Assembly: GCA_002478575.1 (NCBI GenBank) | Contig: DLOX01000143.1 | Location: 1 to 7,096, forward strand | Source of the DNA: Sphingomonadales bacterium UBA7473 | Lineage (GTDB): Bacteria; Pseudomonadota; Alphaproteobacteria; Sphingomonadales; Sphingomonadaceae | Reading direction: 5' to 3' | DNA: 7,096 bases | Shown here: in pieces, positions 1 through 5,974 of the stretch | Layout: every line of letters begins with the position of its first letter | Position numbering within the stretch: the first letter of the stretch is position 1 | Notes under the pieces: model-generated | What the model was told of the DNA's origin: nothing | Seen by the model: only the letters and a program-made list of their open reading frames with translations | The model's database searches: none | Position numbers and translations under genes: made by a program

Positions 1-36
1 AATATACCGTACAGGTTGTCCCCCAGGAGCTACCCC

Positions 37-324
37 ATGCCACAACCCCTTACCCGCACAGCCCGGCTCGAAGCCCGCATCTCCCCTGACGTGCTCGCAG
101 CCGTTAAGCGCGCCGCCGAAATTGAAGGGCGCAGCGTCAGCGATTTTGTGGTGGATGCGGCGCGTCAAGCCGCAGAGCGGACGATAGAAGATACGCAAAT
201 CATTCGTCTGTCGCTTGCCGATCAAAAGAGGGTTGCGGACGTGCTGGCCGCGCCGCCTAAGCCTTCGGCGGGGCTTGACCGCGCCATGGACGCGCATCGA
301 TCTTTGATCCAGCCGAGCGAGTGA
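37..324 (+). CDS. DUF1778-family (TacA-like) antitoxin of a GNAT toxin-antitoxin pair
   Basis: A 95-residue protein whose N-terminal half (about residues 7-50, TARLEARISPDVLAAVKRAA then GRSVSDFVVDAA) reads as a ribbon-helix-helix DNA-binding domain of the DUF1778/TacA family. The C-terminal tail (about 55-90, LSLADQKRVADVL then PPKPSAGLDRAM) matches the segment that in this family wraps around and neutralises the partner acetyltransferase. The ATG at 37 is preferred over the in-frame TTG at 16, because an AGGAG Shine-Dalgarno lies at 25-29, seven bases upstream of the ATG. The stop codon overlaps the GTG start of the toxin gene (GTGA at 321-324), so the two are translationally coupled. By family knowledge, the antitoxin also binds its own promoter together with the toxin to repress the operon. 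Seen: motifs, ribosome-binding site, overlap. Inferred: neutralisation and autoregulation. Confidence 0.9.
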   Translation: MPQPLTRTARLEARISPDVLAAVKRAAEIEGRSVSDFVVDAARQAAERTIEDTQIIRLSLADQKRVADVLAAPPKPSAGLDRAMDAHRSLIQPSE

Positions 325-794
325 GCCAGCCTTACCGGATCGAGCCATTGGACGGACATGACCGCTCCGCCTTTGTTAGTGGGTCTGACGCGCTTGATCG
401 ATATCTTCAGCAACAAGCCAAGCAAGATATGCGACGGCGCGTGGCGACTTGTTTTGTCGCGGTCGATATTGAGGGCGGGATTGCGGGCTATTACACGATA
501 GCCGCTTCGTCACTGGTGCTGGATGCCTTGCCGCCCGAGCAAGCCAAACGCTTGCCGCGTTACCCCACCGTTCCTGCGGTTCTGCTCGGGCGGCTTGCGG
601 TGGCGCAGTCTCATCAGGGCAAGCGGCTGGGCGGCGCACTGGTCGCCGATGCCCTGATCCGCGCGACCCGGGCTGAAGTGATGGCCTATGCCATGGTGGT
701 GGACGCCAAAGATGCCGTCGCCGCTCGTTTCTATGAACATCTTGGCTTCACCCGATTGGGCGATGACCAGCGGCGGCTGATCAGGGCGCTTTAA
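321..794 (+). CDS. GNAT-family acetyltransferase toxin (TacT-like)
   Basis: A 157-residue GNAT-fold protein, the usual length of TacT/AtaT/KacT toxins. These acetylate the amino group of aminoacyl-tRNAs with acetyl-CoA and stop translation. Visible hallmarks are the N-terminal FVSGSDALDRYLQQQAKQD stretch (18-36) common to DUF1778-partnered GNATs, the strand LLGRLAVAQSHQGKRLGGAL (88-107) holding the acetyl-CoA pyrophosphate-binding loop QGKRLG (99-104), and FYEHLGF (137-143), whose Tyr138 sits where the catalytic tyrosine of TacT lies. No key residue appears missing, so the toxin is probably active. The start is GTG, overlapping the antitoxin stop by four bases, so translation should depend on the antitoxin being translated first. 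The gene ends 10 bp before the convergently transcribed carotenoid oxygenase gene. The preferred tRNA target cannot be read from the sequence. Confidence 0.88.
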   Translation: MSQPYRIEPLDGHDRSAFVSGSDALDRYLQQQAKQDMRRRVATCFVAVDIEGGIAGYYTIAASSLVLDALPPEQAKRLPRYPTVPAVLLGRLAVAQSHQGKRLGGALVADALIRATRAEVMAYAMVVDAKDAVAARFYEHLGFTRLGDDQRRLIRAL

Positions 795-804
795 ACTTAG
801 GCCC

Positions 805-2250
805 TCACCCAATCGTCCCATGAAACCCAATCGGCAGGGGAACACTCGCGCGCCAGCTGGCGATGGGGCCATCTTTTAACCGCTTTGCATCGAGCAGGTG
901 GAGCTCGGTTTTGCGCTCTTTCAGGTTGAGGGTCGTGCCGATCAGCCAGCCGTCGCGTTCGCCTTCGCCGCCTGCGACCAAGAGAAATTCTTCGACTTGC
1001 TGATGATCACCAAAATCATACTTGTCGTCGCGGCCTTTGGCCCAATCCCACATGGCAATGGCGTGGGGGAAAGGCGTGCCCCGATATCCGGTCACATGGG
1101 TCGTGAAGCGCCGGGCCTTGCCTGCAATGCGCCGGTCGCTTGCAGGGAATTCGGCGGCGATGCGGGTCATGTTCATTTCAGCGCGGCCGTTGGGGCGAAG
1201 TATGATCTGCGTCAGCATCGGCGTCGGCGCTTTGATATGCTCGCCGCGCAACAGGGCGGATGCCGATTGCTGGCCGAAGGTGGGGTCTGCCTCCAAACAG
1301 CCGTCAAAGCGGATCGTGCCATCCTTTTCTTCCCAGCCATCGGCCAAGTGAAAGAAGGAAAAGGCGGGCAGTTCAAACGTCCTCCGCTTGCTGAAATCAT
1401 CCTTGTCGATGACGACAACTTGCGTGCCAAGCTGAGGCTTCCAGACCATGCCGGTCGACAAGGGGAACTTAAACTCCTCCTGCACCCAAGGCTGAAGCAC
1501 GATGATCAAATGGCGAGCCGTTGTGGTGAAATCGTGGAAATAGCTTTTGCGGGTGAGGGGCACCATTTCGGCCTTGGCCAAGCTGCCATCGGGGTATAGC
1601 TTCCAGATGAATGTGCCTTTGCCATTGCCGCCAAAGTTCCACACGGTGCCATCCTTGTCCACTCGAGGGTGAGCGGAGAAAGGCATTTGCTTCAAATCGC
1701 GGCGGAAGGTTTTGGGGCCAATTGTGGTGAGCGTGTCGCGGTCCATCATCATGGGCGATCCGCCTTCCCAAAGAGCATAAAGCTTCCCATCGCTCATCAT
1801 CACGCTGGTGTTGGCGGCATTGGTATCATCGGGGCCATTGACGATGGCGCCTGCGCGGCGTGGGCTGCCAAAGCCGGGTTGGACGATCGCGCTGAGTTTG
1901 GTTTCCAAGCGCCGCTTGGGCGTGTCGACAAAGCGCGCGGCAAGCGTTGCTTGGCCATCCCGCACTTGCCATTTGCGGACCAAGCCATCGCCATCAAACC
2001 AATGCCCGGCTTCGCTGCCACCGCGCCGGAATTTGGCAGGGCCGTTGCGGAACAGCGTTGTCGAAAAGCCGGAAGGGACTTTGCCAGCAATGAGGCGCAG
2101 TGTTTCTTGAGGAATGTCAGCCTCGACATCCGCCACGCCCAGGGCCCAACCGGCGGGGGTGGCGCCTGCCAGCGCCACATCGGGTGTGATGATGGCGGCA
2201 CCTGCGATAAGGCCTGAGCCAAGAAATGTGCGGCGGTCGAGGTTGAACAT
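805..2250 (-). CDS. Carotenoid oxygenase (RPE65/CCD family) with a Tat signal peptide
   Basis: A 481-residue non-haem iron dioxygenase of the carotenoid cleavage oxygenase family, which splits a C=C double bond of carotenoids, apocarotenoids or stilbenoids into two carbonyl products. The four Fe(II)-binding histidines of the seven-bladed propeller can be assigned: H194 (SAHPRVD), H239 (YFHDF), H301 (FFHLADGWEE) and H477 (GFHGTIG, four residues from the C terminus, as usual). E367 (AEFPASD) fits one second-shell glutamate. The N terminus carries a twin-arginine signal (DRRTFLGSG, then a hydrophobic run and ALAGA near residues 26-30). The enzyme is therefore probably exported folded to the periplasm. 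The ATG at 2250 follows an AAGG about 9 nt upstream and lies 15 nt after the stop of the DUF2141 gene, so the two form one operon. The substrate is unknown. Lignostilbene dioxygenase activity is an alternative to carotenoid cleavage. Confidence 0.92.
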   Translation of the reverse strand: MFNLDRRTFLGSGLIAGAAIITPDVALAGATPAGWALGVADVEADIPQETLRLIAGKVPSGFSTTLFRNGPAKFRRGGSEAGHWFDGDGLVRKWQVRDGQATLAARFVDTPKRRLETKLSAIVQPGFGSPRRAGAIVNGPDDTNAANTSVMMSDGKLYALWEGGSPMMMDRDTLTTIGPKTFRRDLKQMPFSAHPRVDKDGTVWNFGGNGKGTFIWKLYPDGSLAKAEMVPLTRKSYFHDFTTTARHLIIVLQPWVQEEFKFPLSTGMVWKPQLGTQVVVIDKDDFSKRRTFELPAFSFFHLADGWEEKDGTIRFDGCLEADPTFGQQSASALLRGEHIKAPTPMLTQIILRPNGRAEMNMTRIAAEFPASDRRIAGKARRFTTHVTGYRGTPFPHAIAMWDWAKGRDDKYDFGDHQQVEEFLLVAGGEGERDGWLIGTTLNLKERKTELHLLDAKRLKDGPIASWRASVPLPIGFHGTIG

Positions 2251-2265
2251 GTCGAGAGACCTTGC

Positions 2266-2709
2266 TTACTTGATGGTGATGCTGTGGGTGTTGGCACCGG
2301 CCTTTACGTCAAACGCGGCATCGGCCCATTTCGCGGGGCCCATATTGCCGACCGCATTGTTTGAGAAAGCGAAGGGTTCGGTCGGCATACCATAAGGATT
2401 GCTGCTCATCTTATGATCGCCATCCAGATCGTGGAAGGATTTGATGGCATAGCGGCCGGGCTTTAATCCAGACAGCAGCGTCGAAAGCTCGGCCTTGTCG
2501 GCGGTGATCATGATCTGGCGGATGGGTGCGCCTTTGCCATTATAGGCGTCTTCACTGTCAAACAGCACGCCCATCACAGCGCCTTCCTGTTCTTCAAGCC
2601 CCGTGAAGGTGAGCGCCAAGCTTGCCACTGTGTCTTGTGCGATGGCAACTGATGAGAATGTTGCGCCTGCCATGGCGATTGCGGTGAAGATGGATTTAAA
2701 CTGGTTCAT
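2266..2709 (-). CDS. DUF2141 domain secreted protein
   Basis: A 147-residue protein with a Sec signal peptide (hydrophobic core about residues 7-22, likely cleavage after AIA at 24), followed by a DUF2141 domain (about 28-147). The family signature is clear: GVLFDSEDAY (47-56), GLKPGRYAIKSFHDLDGD (81-98), then NPYGMPTEPFAFSNN (104-118) and GPAKWADAAF (124-133). The acidic HDLDGDHKMSSN stretch may bind a metal, but this is inference. The biochemical function of DUF2141 is not established. The ATG at 2709 has a strong AAGGAG about 8 nt upstream, and this is the first gene of an operon with the exported carotenoid oxygenase. Shared export suggests that the two act on the same substrate in the periplasm, for example as a lipid or isoprenoid carrier or an accessory subunit. 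That role is a guess from context. Confidence 0.88.
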   Translation of the reverse strand: MNQFKSIFTAIAMAGATFSSVAIAQDTVASLALTFTGLEEQEGAVMGVLFDSEDAYNGKGAPIRQIMITADKAELSTLLSGLKPGRYAIKSFHDLDGDHKMSSNPYGMPTEPFAFSNNAVGNMGPAKWADAAFDVKAGANTHSITIK

Positions 2710-2814
2710 GTCACTTGCTCCTTATTGCGTCTTTGCTAGGGATGAAGGGGTAATGATCGAAGCTTCCGTTGCCCTCAAACGCGCATACGCAAACGGCGCG
2801 GAAAACTGCGTCAA
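2710..2814 (+). promoter_or_regulatory. Divergent promoter region between DUF2141 operon and LytTR regulator
   Basis: This 105-bp spacer separates two divergently transcribed units and must hold both promoters. It contains the DUF2141 Shine-Dalgarno (AAGGAG read on the minus strand, plus coordinates about 2718-2723) and a direct repeat CAAACG at 2776-2781 and 2790-2795. Read on the minus strand as GCCGTTTGC, the second copy resembles the loose LytTR-type operator pattern built around GTT. No convincing sigma-70 -35/-10 pair was found in either direction. Assignment as the regulator's binding site is inference. Confidence 0.5.
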
Positions 2815-3639
2815 ATGACGGAGAATGCCGTTCACGCATCGCCAGCGGCAGCCCCGGCTTCGTCAGCGGCAAGCGCATTTGCGCAGCGGCATAAGCGGGG
2901 CTTTGCCATTGCCTTCGTGATTGGCTTGGTCATGGCGGTGATCGCGCCGCTTCAGACGCATTACATCTCCTTTTGGCCGCGTTTGCTTTATTGGGAGATA
3001 TTGATGCTCTCTGGCGCGATGATCGGTTTGGGCGTGAGCGAAGCAGTCAAATATTGGGGACGGCTGGCGTCTTGGCCATGGATCGAGGTGCCAGTGACAG
3101 GCGTGCTGATCGCATTGCCGCTGACCTTAATCGTGATTGGCGCAAGCGGGATGTTTTTTGAGATCAGTTCGCCGGGCAGCATCCGCTTCAGCTTCAACTT
3201 CTTTGTGACGGCTGTGATCAGCATCGCGATCACAGCGCTTAATCATATGCTGCATTCAAAGGATGAGGTCGCGGTTGCGCTTCCTCACGCGCCGCTTCCT
3301 GAAGCACCGCTGGCCGAGCAAAGCCGCTTTGCCGAACGCTTGCCTTTGGGATTGCGCAGTCAACCCGTTTTGGCGCTGCAGGCAGAGGATCATTATCTGC
3401 GCGTGCATCTGGGCAATGGCCAATCGACCTTGATCCTGATGCGCTTGTCGGACGCGATTGCAGAGCTTCCCGCCGACGTCGGCGCACAAACGCATCGCAG
3501 CTGGTGGGTGGCTAAGGGTGCTGTCCGGAGCGTGACCAAGGCCGATGGCCGCGCGACCTTCACCCTGGATCATGGCGTTGAAGCGCCGGTAAGCCGGAGC
3601 TTTTACAAAGCGCTCAATGATGCTGGCTGGCTACGGTAG
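2815..3639 (+). CDS. Membrane-anchored LytTR-family transcriptional regulator
   Basis: A 274-residue protein with an Ala/Ser-rich N-terminal tail (1-25), four likely membrane segments (about 28-48, 55-77, 91-113 and 125-145), a Pro/Ala linker (about 150-175) and a C-terminal LytTR DNA-binding domain (about 178-271). LytTR features seen are LALQAEDHYLRVHLGNG (186-202), AQTHRSWWVAKGAV (224-237) and the closing APVSRSFYKALNDAGW (257-272). LytTR proteins bind short direct repeats; this group carries a membrane domain in place of a receiver, so it may sense a membrane or envelope signal directly. The ATG at 2815 is the only usable start, because an in-frame stop lies at 2743 with no ATG, GTG or TTG between. 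Its ribosome-binding site is weak (GGAAAA at 2800-2805). Being divergent from the DUF2141/carotenoid oxygenase operon makes control of that operon plausible. The gene ends 5 bp from the convergent radical SAM gene. Confidence 0.88.
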   Translation: MTENAVHASPAAAPASSAASAFAQRHKRGFAIAFVIGLVMAVIAPLQTHYISFWPRLLYWEILMLSGAMIGLGVSEAVKYWGRLASWPWIEVPVTGVLIALPLTLIVIGASGMFFEISSPGSIRFSFNFFVTAVISIAITALNHMLHSKDEVAVALPHAPLPEAPLAEQSRFAERLPLGLRSQPVLALQAEDHYLRVHLGNGQSTLILMRLSDAIAELPADVGAQTHRSWWVAKGAVRSVTKADGRATFTLDHGVEAPVSRSFYKALNDAGWLR

Positions 3640-3644
3640 CGCCC

Positions 3645-4730
3645 TCAAAACAAGCGCATTTGCCCACCTCGCTCCGGCGGGGTGAACAAGTCCGACCTCA
3701 AGTCGATCCGCCGCTCATTCAATCCCAGCCGCTTACACGTCCCATTGAAGCGCGCTTTGATCAGATCGGCCCATAGCCCTTGGCCTTTCATGCGGGAAAA
3801 GAAGCGAGGATCATTGTCTCCGCCACCACGCAGGGATTGGATGATCGCCATCACTTTCTTCGCGCGGGCCGGATAATGCACCTCCAGCCAATCCTTGAAC
3901 AAGGGCGCGACTTCATGGGGCAGGCGGATCGCGATATAGCTGGCGGATCGAGCATTGGCCCTAGCACCAGCCTCCAGCAGGGACTCCAGCTCATGGTCCG
4001 TAATCGCGGGAATGATGGGGGAGACGGAGATATGGGCAGGGACGCCTGCTGCTGACAGAGCAGCAATGGCGGCGAGGCGTTTCTCGGGCCGGGCAGCGCG
4101 CGGCTCCAAGCTGCGATGAGTGGCGGGATCAAGCGATGTGACGGAGATGGCGACTGCGACCAAGCCCTTGGCCGCCATGGGCTTGAGCAGATCCAAATCG
4201 CGCAGCACACGATCTGATTTGGTGGTGATGGTCAGCGGATGGTTCGCCTCTGCCAGCACTTCCAGGCAGCCGCGCGTGATGCGATATTGCGCTTCGATGG
4301 GCTGATAAGCATCGGTGTTGGTACCAAATGCGATCGGTGCAGGCCGATATCCGGGCTTTGCGAGCGCCTCTTTCAGCAAGCGCGGCGCATCGGGCTTGAC
4401 GAACAAGCGGCTTTCAAAATCGAGGCCGGGCGACAGATCATGATAGGCGTGCGTGGGCCGGGCGTAGCAATAGATGCAGCCATGCTCACATCCGCGATAG
4501 GGGTTTACGGACCGGTCAAATGGAATGTCTGGCGATGAATTGCGGGTAAGGATCGTTTTGGCGCGCTCCACCGTTACAATCGTGCGGAGGCGCGGCGAGC
4601 CATCAAGGCCAGCCTGATCGTCCAGCCAATCGCCATCTGGCGCGACATCGGCCAAGTTGAATCGCTTTGAGACTGTGTTCGTCGGCGCCCCTCGGCCTTT
4701 GACGAAATCGGGATAGCAGCTTTTGGACAT
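3645..4730 (-). CDS. PA0069-family radical SAM protein (spore photoproduct lyase-like)
   Basis: A 361-residue radical SAM protein. The [4Fe-4S] motif CxxxCxxC is C81-x3-C85-x2-C88, within NPYRGCEHGCIYCYARPTHA (76-95), characteristic of the PA0069/SplB-like group. Further family blocks are KGRGAPTN near the N terminus (11-18), FGTNTDAYQPIE (135-146), LTITTKSDRVLRDLDLL (166-182) and ISVTSLDP (195-202). The C terminus is QMRLF (357-361), similar to sliding-clamp-binding peptides. The ATG at 4730 is chosen over an in-frame TTG at 4760, since the family N terminus (KGRGA) lies about 10 residues after the ATG. No Shine-Dalgarno is present. A candidate LexA box and a -10-like TATTAT lie immediately upstream, so the gene probably has its own damage-regulated, possibly leaderless, transcript although it follows the transporter gene by only 39 nt. 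The reaction is unknown for this family; DNA-lesion repair is inferred from similarity and regulation. Confidence 0.9.
   Translation of the reverse strand: MSKSCYPDFVKGRGAPTNTVSKRFNLADVAPDGDWLDDQAGLDGSPRLRTIVTVERAKTILTRNSSPDIPFDRSVNPYRGCEHGCIYCYARPTHAYHDLSPGLDFESRLFVKPDAPRLLKEALAKPGYRPAPIAFGTNTDAYQPIEAQYRITRGCLEVLAEANHPLTITTKSDRVLRDLDLLKPMAAKGLVAVAISVTSLDPATHRSLEPRAARPEKRLAAIAALSAAGVPAHISVSPIIPAITDHELESLLEAGARANARSASYIAIRLPHEVAPLFKDWLEVHYPARAKKVMAIIQSLRGGGDNDPRFFSRMKGQGLWADLIKARFNGTCKRLGLNERRIDLRSDLFTPPERGGQMRLF
3665..3684 (+). terminator. Hairpin downstream of LytTR gene (weak terminator candidate)
   Basis: An 8-bp stem, CACCTCGC (3665-3672) pairing with GCGGGGTG (3677-3684) with one U-G wobble in RNA, encloses a TCCG tetraloop. 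It starts 25 nt after the LytTR stop codon, inside the 3' end of the convergent radical SAM gene. No T-tract follows on the plus strand, so it is not a classical intrinsic terminator. It could stall polymerase or protect the mRNA 3' end, or be fortuitous, since it also encodes protein on the other strand. Confidence 0.3.
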
Positions 4731-4734
4731 GAAA

Positions 4735-4749
4735 GAACAATAATAGAAC
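4735..4749 (-). promoter_or_regulatory. Candidate LexA operator (alphaproteobacterial SOS box)
   Basis: GAAC (4735-4738), seven bases, then GAAC (4746-4749). In the direction of the radical SAM gene this reads GTTC-TATTATT-GTTC, an exact match to the GTTC-N7-GTTC direct repeat recognised by alphaproteobacterial LexA. The box ends 4 nt before the ATG at 4730 and covers the -10-like hexamer, an ideal position for repression. Binding itself is inferred. Confidence 0.72.
4740..4745 (-). promoter_or_regulatory. Putative -10 element (TATTAT) of the radical SAM gene
   Basis: TATTAT on the minus strand matches the TATAAT consensus at five of six positions. Its downstream end is 9 nt from the ATG at 4730, so transcription would start within a few bases of the start codon, giving a leaderless or nearly leaderless mRNA. 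That agrees with the missing Shine-Dalgarno. No good -35 is visible at 16-18 bp spacing, so the promoter is uncertain. Confidence 0.45.
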
Positions 4750-4758
4750 AAATTGTTC
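4746..4758. repeat. Perfect 6-bp inverted repeat GAACAA-A-TTGTTC
   Basis: A 13-bp palindrome directly abutting the candidate LexA box and sharing its distal half-site. With the extra GAACAA at 4735-4740, three copies of the hexamer (two direct, one inverted) lie within 24 bp. It may be an extended or second operator overlapping the promoter upstream of the radical SAM gene. Confidence 0.6.
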
Positions 4759-4769
4759 AATGCAAGAGG

Positions 4770-5726
4770 CTAGCTCGGTTCAGCTCCTTGTCGATTGGCG
4801 ATCCAGGTGCAGATGATGAGTTGGAGTTGATGGAAGATCATCAGGGGTATGATGACCATCCCCAGTTGCGCCGGGGCGATCAGGATTTGCGCCATGGGCA
4901 CTCCAGTCGCAAGGCTTTTGAGCGTGCCAGCGTGGAACAGGGTGAGGCTATCAGCGCGATCAAAGCCCACGAGTTTGCCAAGGAGCTTGGTCATGCCCAT
5001 GCCCAGCAGCAGGAGGAGGAAGCACGGCACCGACACGGTGAAGATCGTGACCAGATCAAGCTTCTCCCAAATCCCCTCGCGCGTCGCGGTTGAAAAAGCC
5101 GCATAGACAACGAGCACGATGACTGCCTTATCAAGCAGTGCCAAGCGCTTCAGATGCGGCTCTGCAAAGCGGAAGAGCCACGGGCGGAGCAAATGCCCTA
5201 CCGCAAACGGGAGAAGCAATTGGCCTGCAATCTTCCAGATGCCGGAAAGGGGCAGCTCGCTCCCTTGAACCGTGATCAACAGGCTCGCCGCAAGGGGGGT
5301 GAGCAAGATACCCGCCAGATTGGACGCAGCGGCTTGCGCAACGGCCGCTGGCACATTGCCTCTCGCAATTGAAATGAGCGAGATGGAGGATTGGACGGTG
5401 GAAGGCACGCACGCCAGAAAGAGCATGCCGACCCACAAAGGTGCGGGCAAAGCATTGGGCAGGGTAGTCGCCAATCCCAATCCTGCCAGCGGGTAAAGCG
5501 CGAATGTAACGCCAAGGATCGTCACATGCAGCCGCCAATGGCCAAAGCCTGAGACCACTGCCTCGCGCGACAGCCTGAGCCCATGGAAGAAGAAGAGCAC
5601 AACAATGGCGGCTTGGACGATCCGATCGATCACCACGCCAAACCCAGCTTGAGCTGGAACGATCGCAGCCAGAGCCGCCGCAATCAAAAGCGAAGTGACA
5701 AAGCCATCCGGCAGAAAGCGACGCAT
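4770..5726 (-). CDS. SBF-like (YfeH/SLC10A7-type) bile acid:sodium symporter family transporter
   Basis: A 318-residue integral membrane protein of the SBF-like family, which includes bacterial YfeH and eukaryotic SLC10A7. About ten hydrophobic segments can be traced (near 9-27, 35-50, 67-87, 97-107, 127-153, 165-181, 200-212, 226-247, 266-282 and 288-309). The two conserved unwound regions of the fold are visible: LACVPSTVQSSISLISIARG (104-123) and HAGTLKSLATGVPMAQ (265-280). The N terminus RRFLPDGF and the block FFFHGLRLSREAV (45-57) are also typical of the family. By family knowledge it is probably a sodium-coupled carrier of an organic anion; the substrate is unknown. The ATG at 5726 lacks a clear Shine-Dalgarno (only TAAAG adjacent). 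It follows the small ORF by 36 nt and precedes the radical SAM gene by 39 nt on the same strand, so co-transcription with upstream genes is likely. Confidence 0.9.
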   Translation of the reverse strand: MRRFLPDGFVTSLLIAAALAAIVPAQAGFGVVIDRIVQAAIVVLFFFHGLRLSREAVVSGFGHWRLHVTILGVTFALYPLAGLGLATTLPNALPAPLWVGMLFLACVPSTVQSSISLISIARGNVPAAVAQAAASNLAGILLTPLAASLLITVQGSELPLSGIWKIAGQLLLPFAVGHLLRPWLFRFAEPHLKRLALLDKAVIVLVVYAAFSTATREGIWEKLDLVTIFTVSVPCFLLLLLGMGMTKLLGKLVGFDRADSLTLFHAGTLKSLATGVPMAQILIAPAQLGMVIIPLMIFHQLQLIICTWIANRQGAEPS

Positions 5727-5762
5727 CTTTACGCGGTCAGCGCGGGCCGGAGAAGGGCGCGA

Positions 5763-5963
5763 TTAGACGCTTGCGAGCACCAGACAAGGTCGGCTGCTGC
5801 GCTGCGGTTCATCCCGCTTTGCCCGATCCCGCTGGCCCTTGCTCGGCGTATCGCGCGGCGCTGGCTGAGCGTTGCCCGTCAAAATCATCATCGTCCGGCA
5901 GTCTGGTTCCGGCACGGGCTTCGTCGCAACGACGGCATAAGCAAGAATGACATATGTGAACAT
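5763..5963 (-). CDS. Small hypothetical protein, 66 aa
   Basis: I do not recognise this protein. It begins with a short hydrophobic stretch (MFTYVILAYAVVA, 1-13) that could be a signal or membrane anchor. A proline-rich and basic tail follows (PVPEPDCRTMMILTGN, then a K/R/D-rich 35-55). The CRTM...TGN block loosely recalls small exported proteins of sphingomonads, but the match is weak. Support for it being real comes from the ATG at 5963 having an AGGGAG Shine-Dalgarno (5971-5976) at 7-nt spacing, and from its position filling an otherwise empty 261-bp gap between two genes on the same strand. It starts 24 nt after the kinase stop. A short hairpin (5975-5991) overlaps the ribosome-binding site. 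The low-complexity tail makes a spurious ORF possible. Confidence 0.5.
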   Translation of the reverse strand: MFTYVILAYAVVATKPVPEPDCRTMMILTGNAQPAPRDTPSKGQRDRAKRDEPQRSSRPCLVLASV

Positions 5964-5974
5964 GGACGCGCTCC

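Noticed and set aside
1..20. TATACC (3-8) and the partial palindrome ACC-GTACA-GGT (6-16) as toxin-antitoxin promoter and operator
   Set aside because: They are plausible in position, but the window starts here, the hexamer matches the -10 consensus at only four of six bases, and the inverted arms are only 3 bp. Not enough to annotate.
16..36. TTG at 16 as start of the antitoxin
   Set aside because: The AGGAG at 25-29 is correctly spaced for the ATG at 37, and the extra residues match nothing in the family.
898..1599. Long plus-strand open frame (233 codons) opposite the carotenoid oxygenase gene
   Set aside because: The minus-strand frame has all four iron-ligand histidines and a Tat signal. 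The plus-strand translation shows no recognisable domain and is an antisense shadow of GC-rich coding DNA.
1669..2217. Plus-strand open frame of 182 codons opposite the 5' half of the carotenoid oxygenase
   Set aside because: Antisense shadow of a confidently assigned gene; no family features.
2603..2818. Plus-strand open frame of 71 codons ending at the LytTR start
   Set aside because: It begins antisense to the DUF2141 signal peptide and has no recognisable family. Its apparent overlap with the regulator start (ATGA) is coincidental.
4731..4760. TTG at 4760 as start of the radical SAM gene (10 extra residues)
   Set aside because: It has no Shine-Dalgarno, adds residues before the family's usual N terminus, and would place the candidate operator and -10 inside the coding region.
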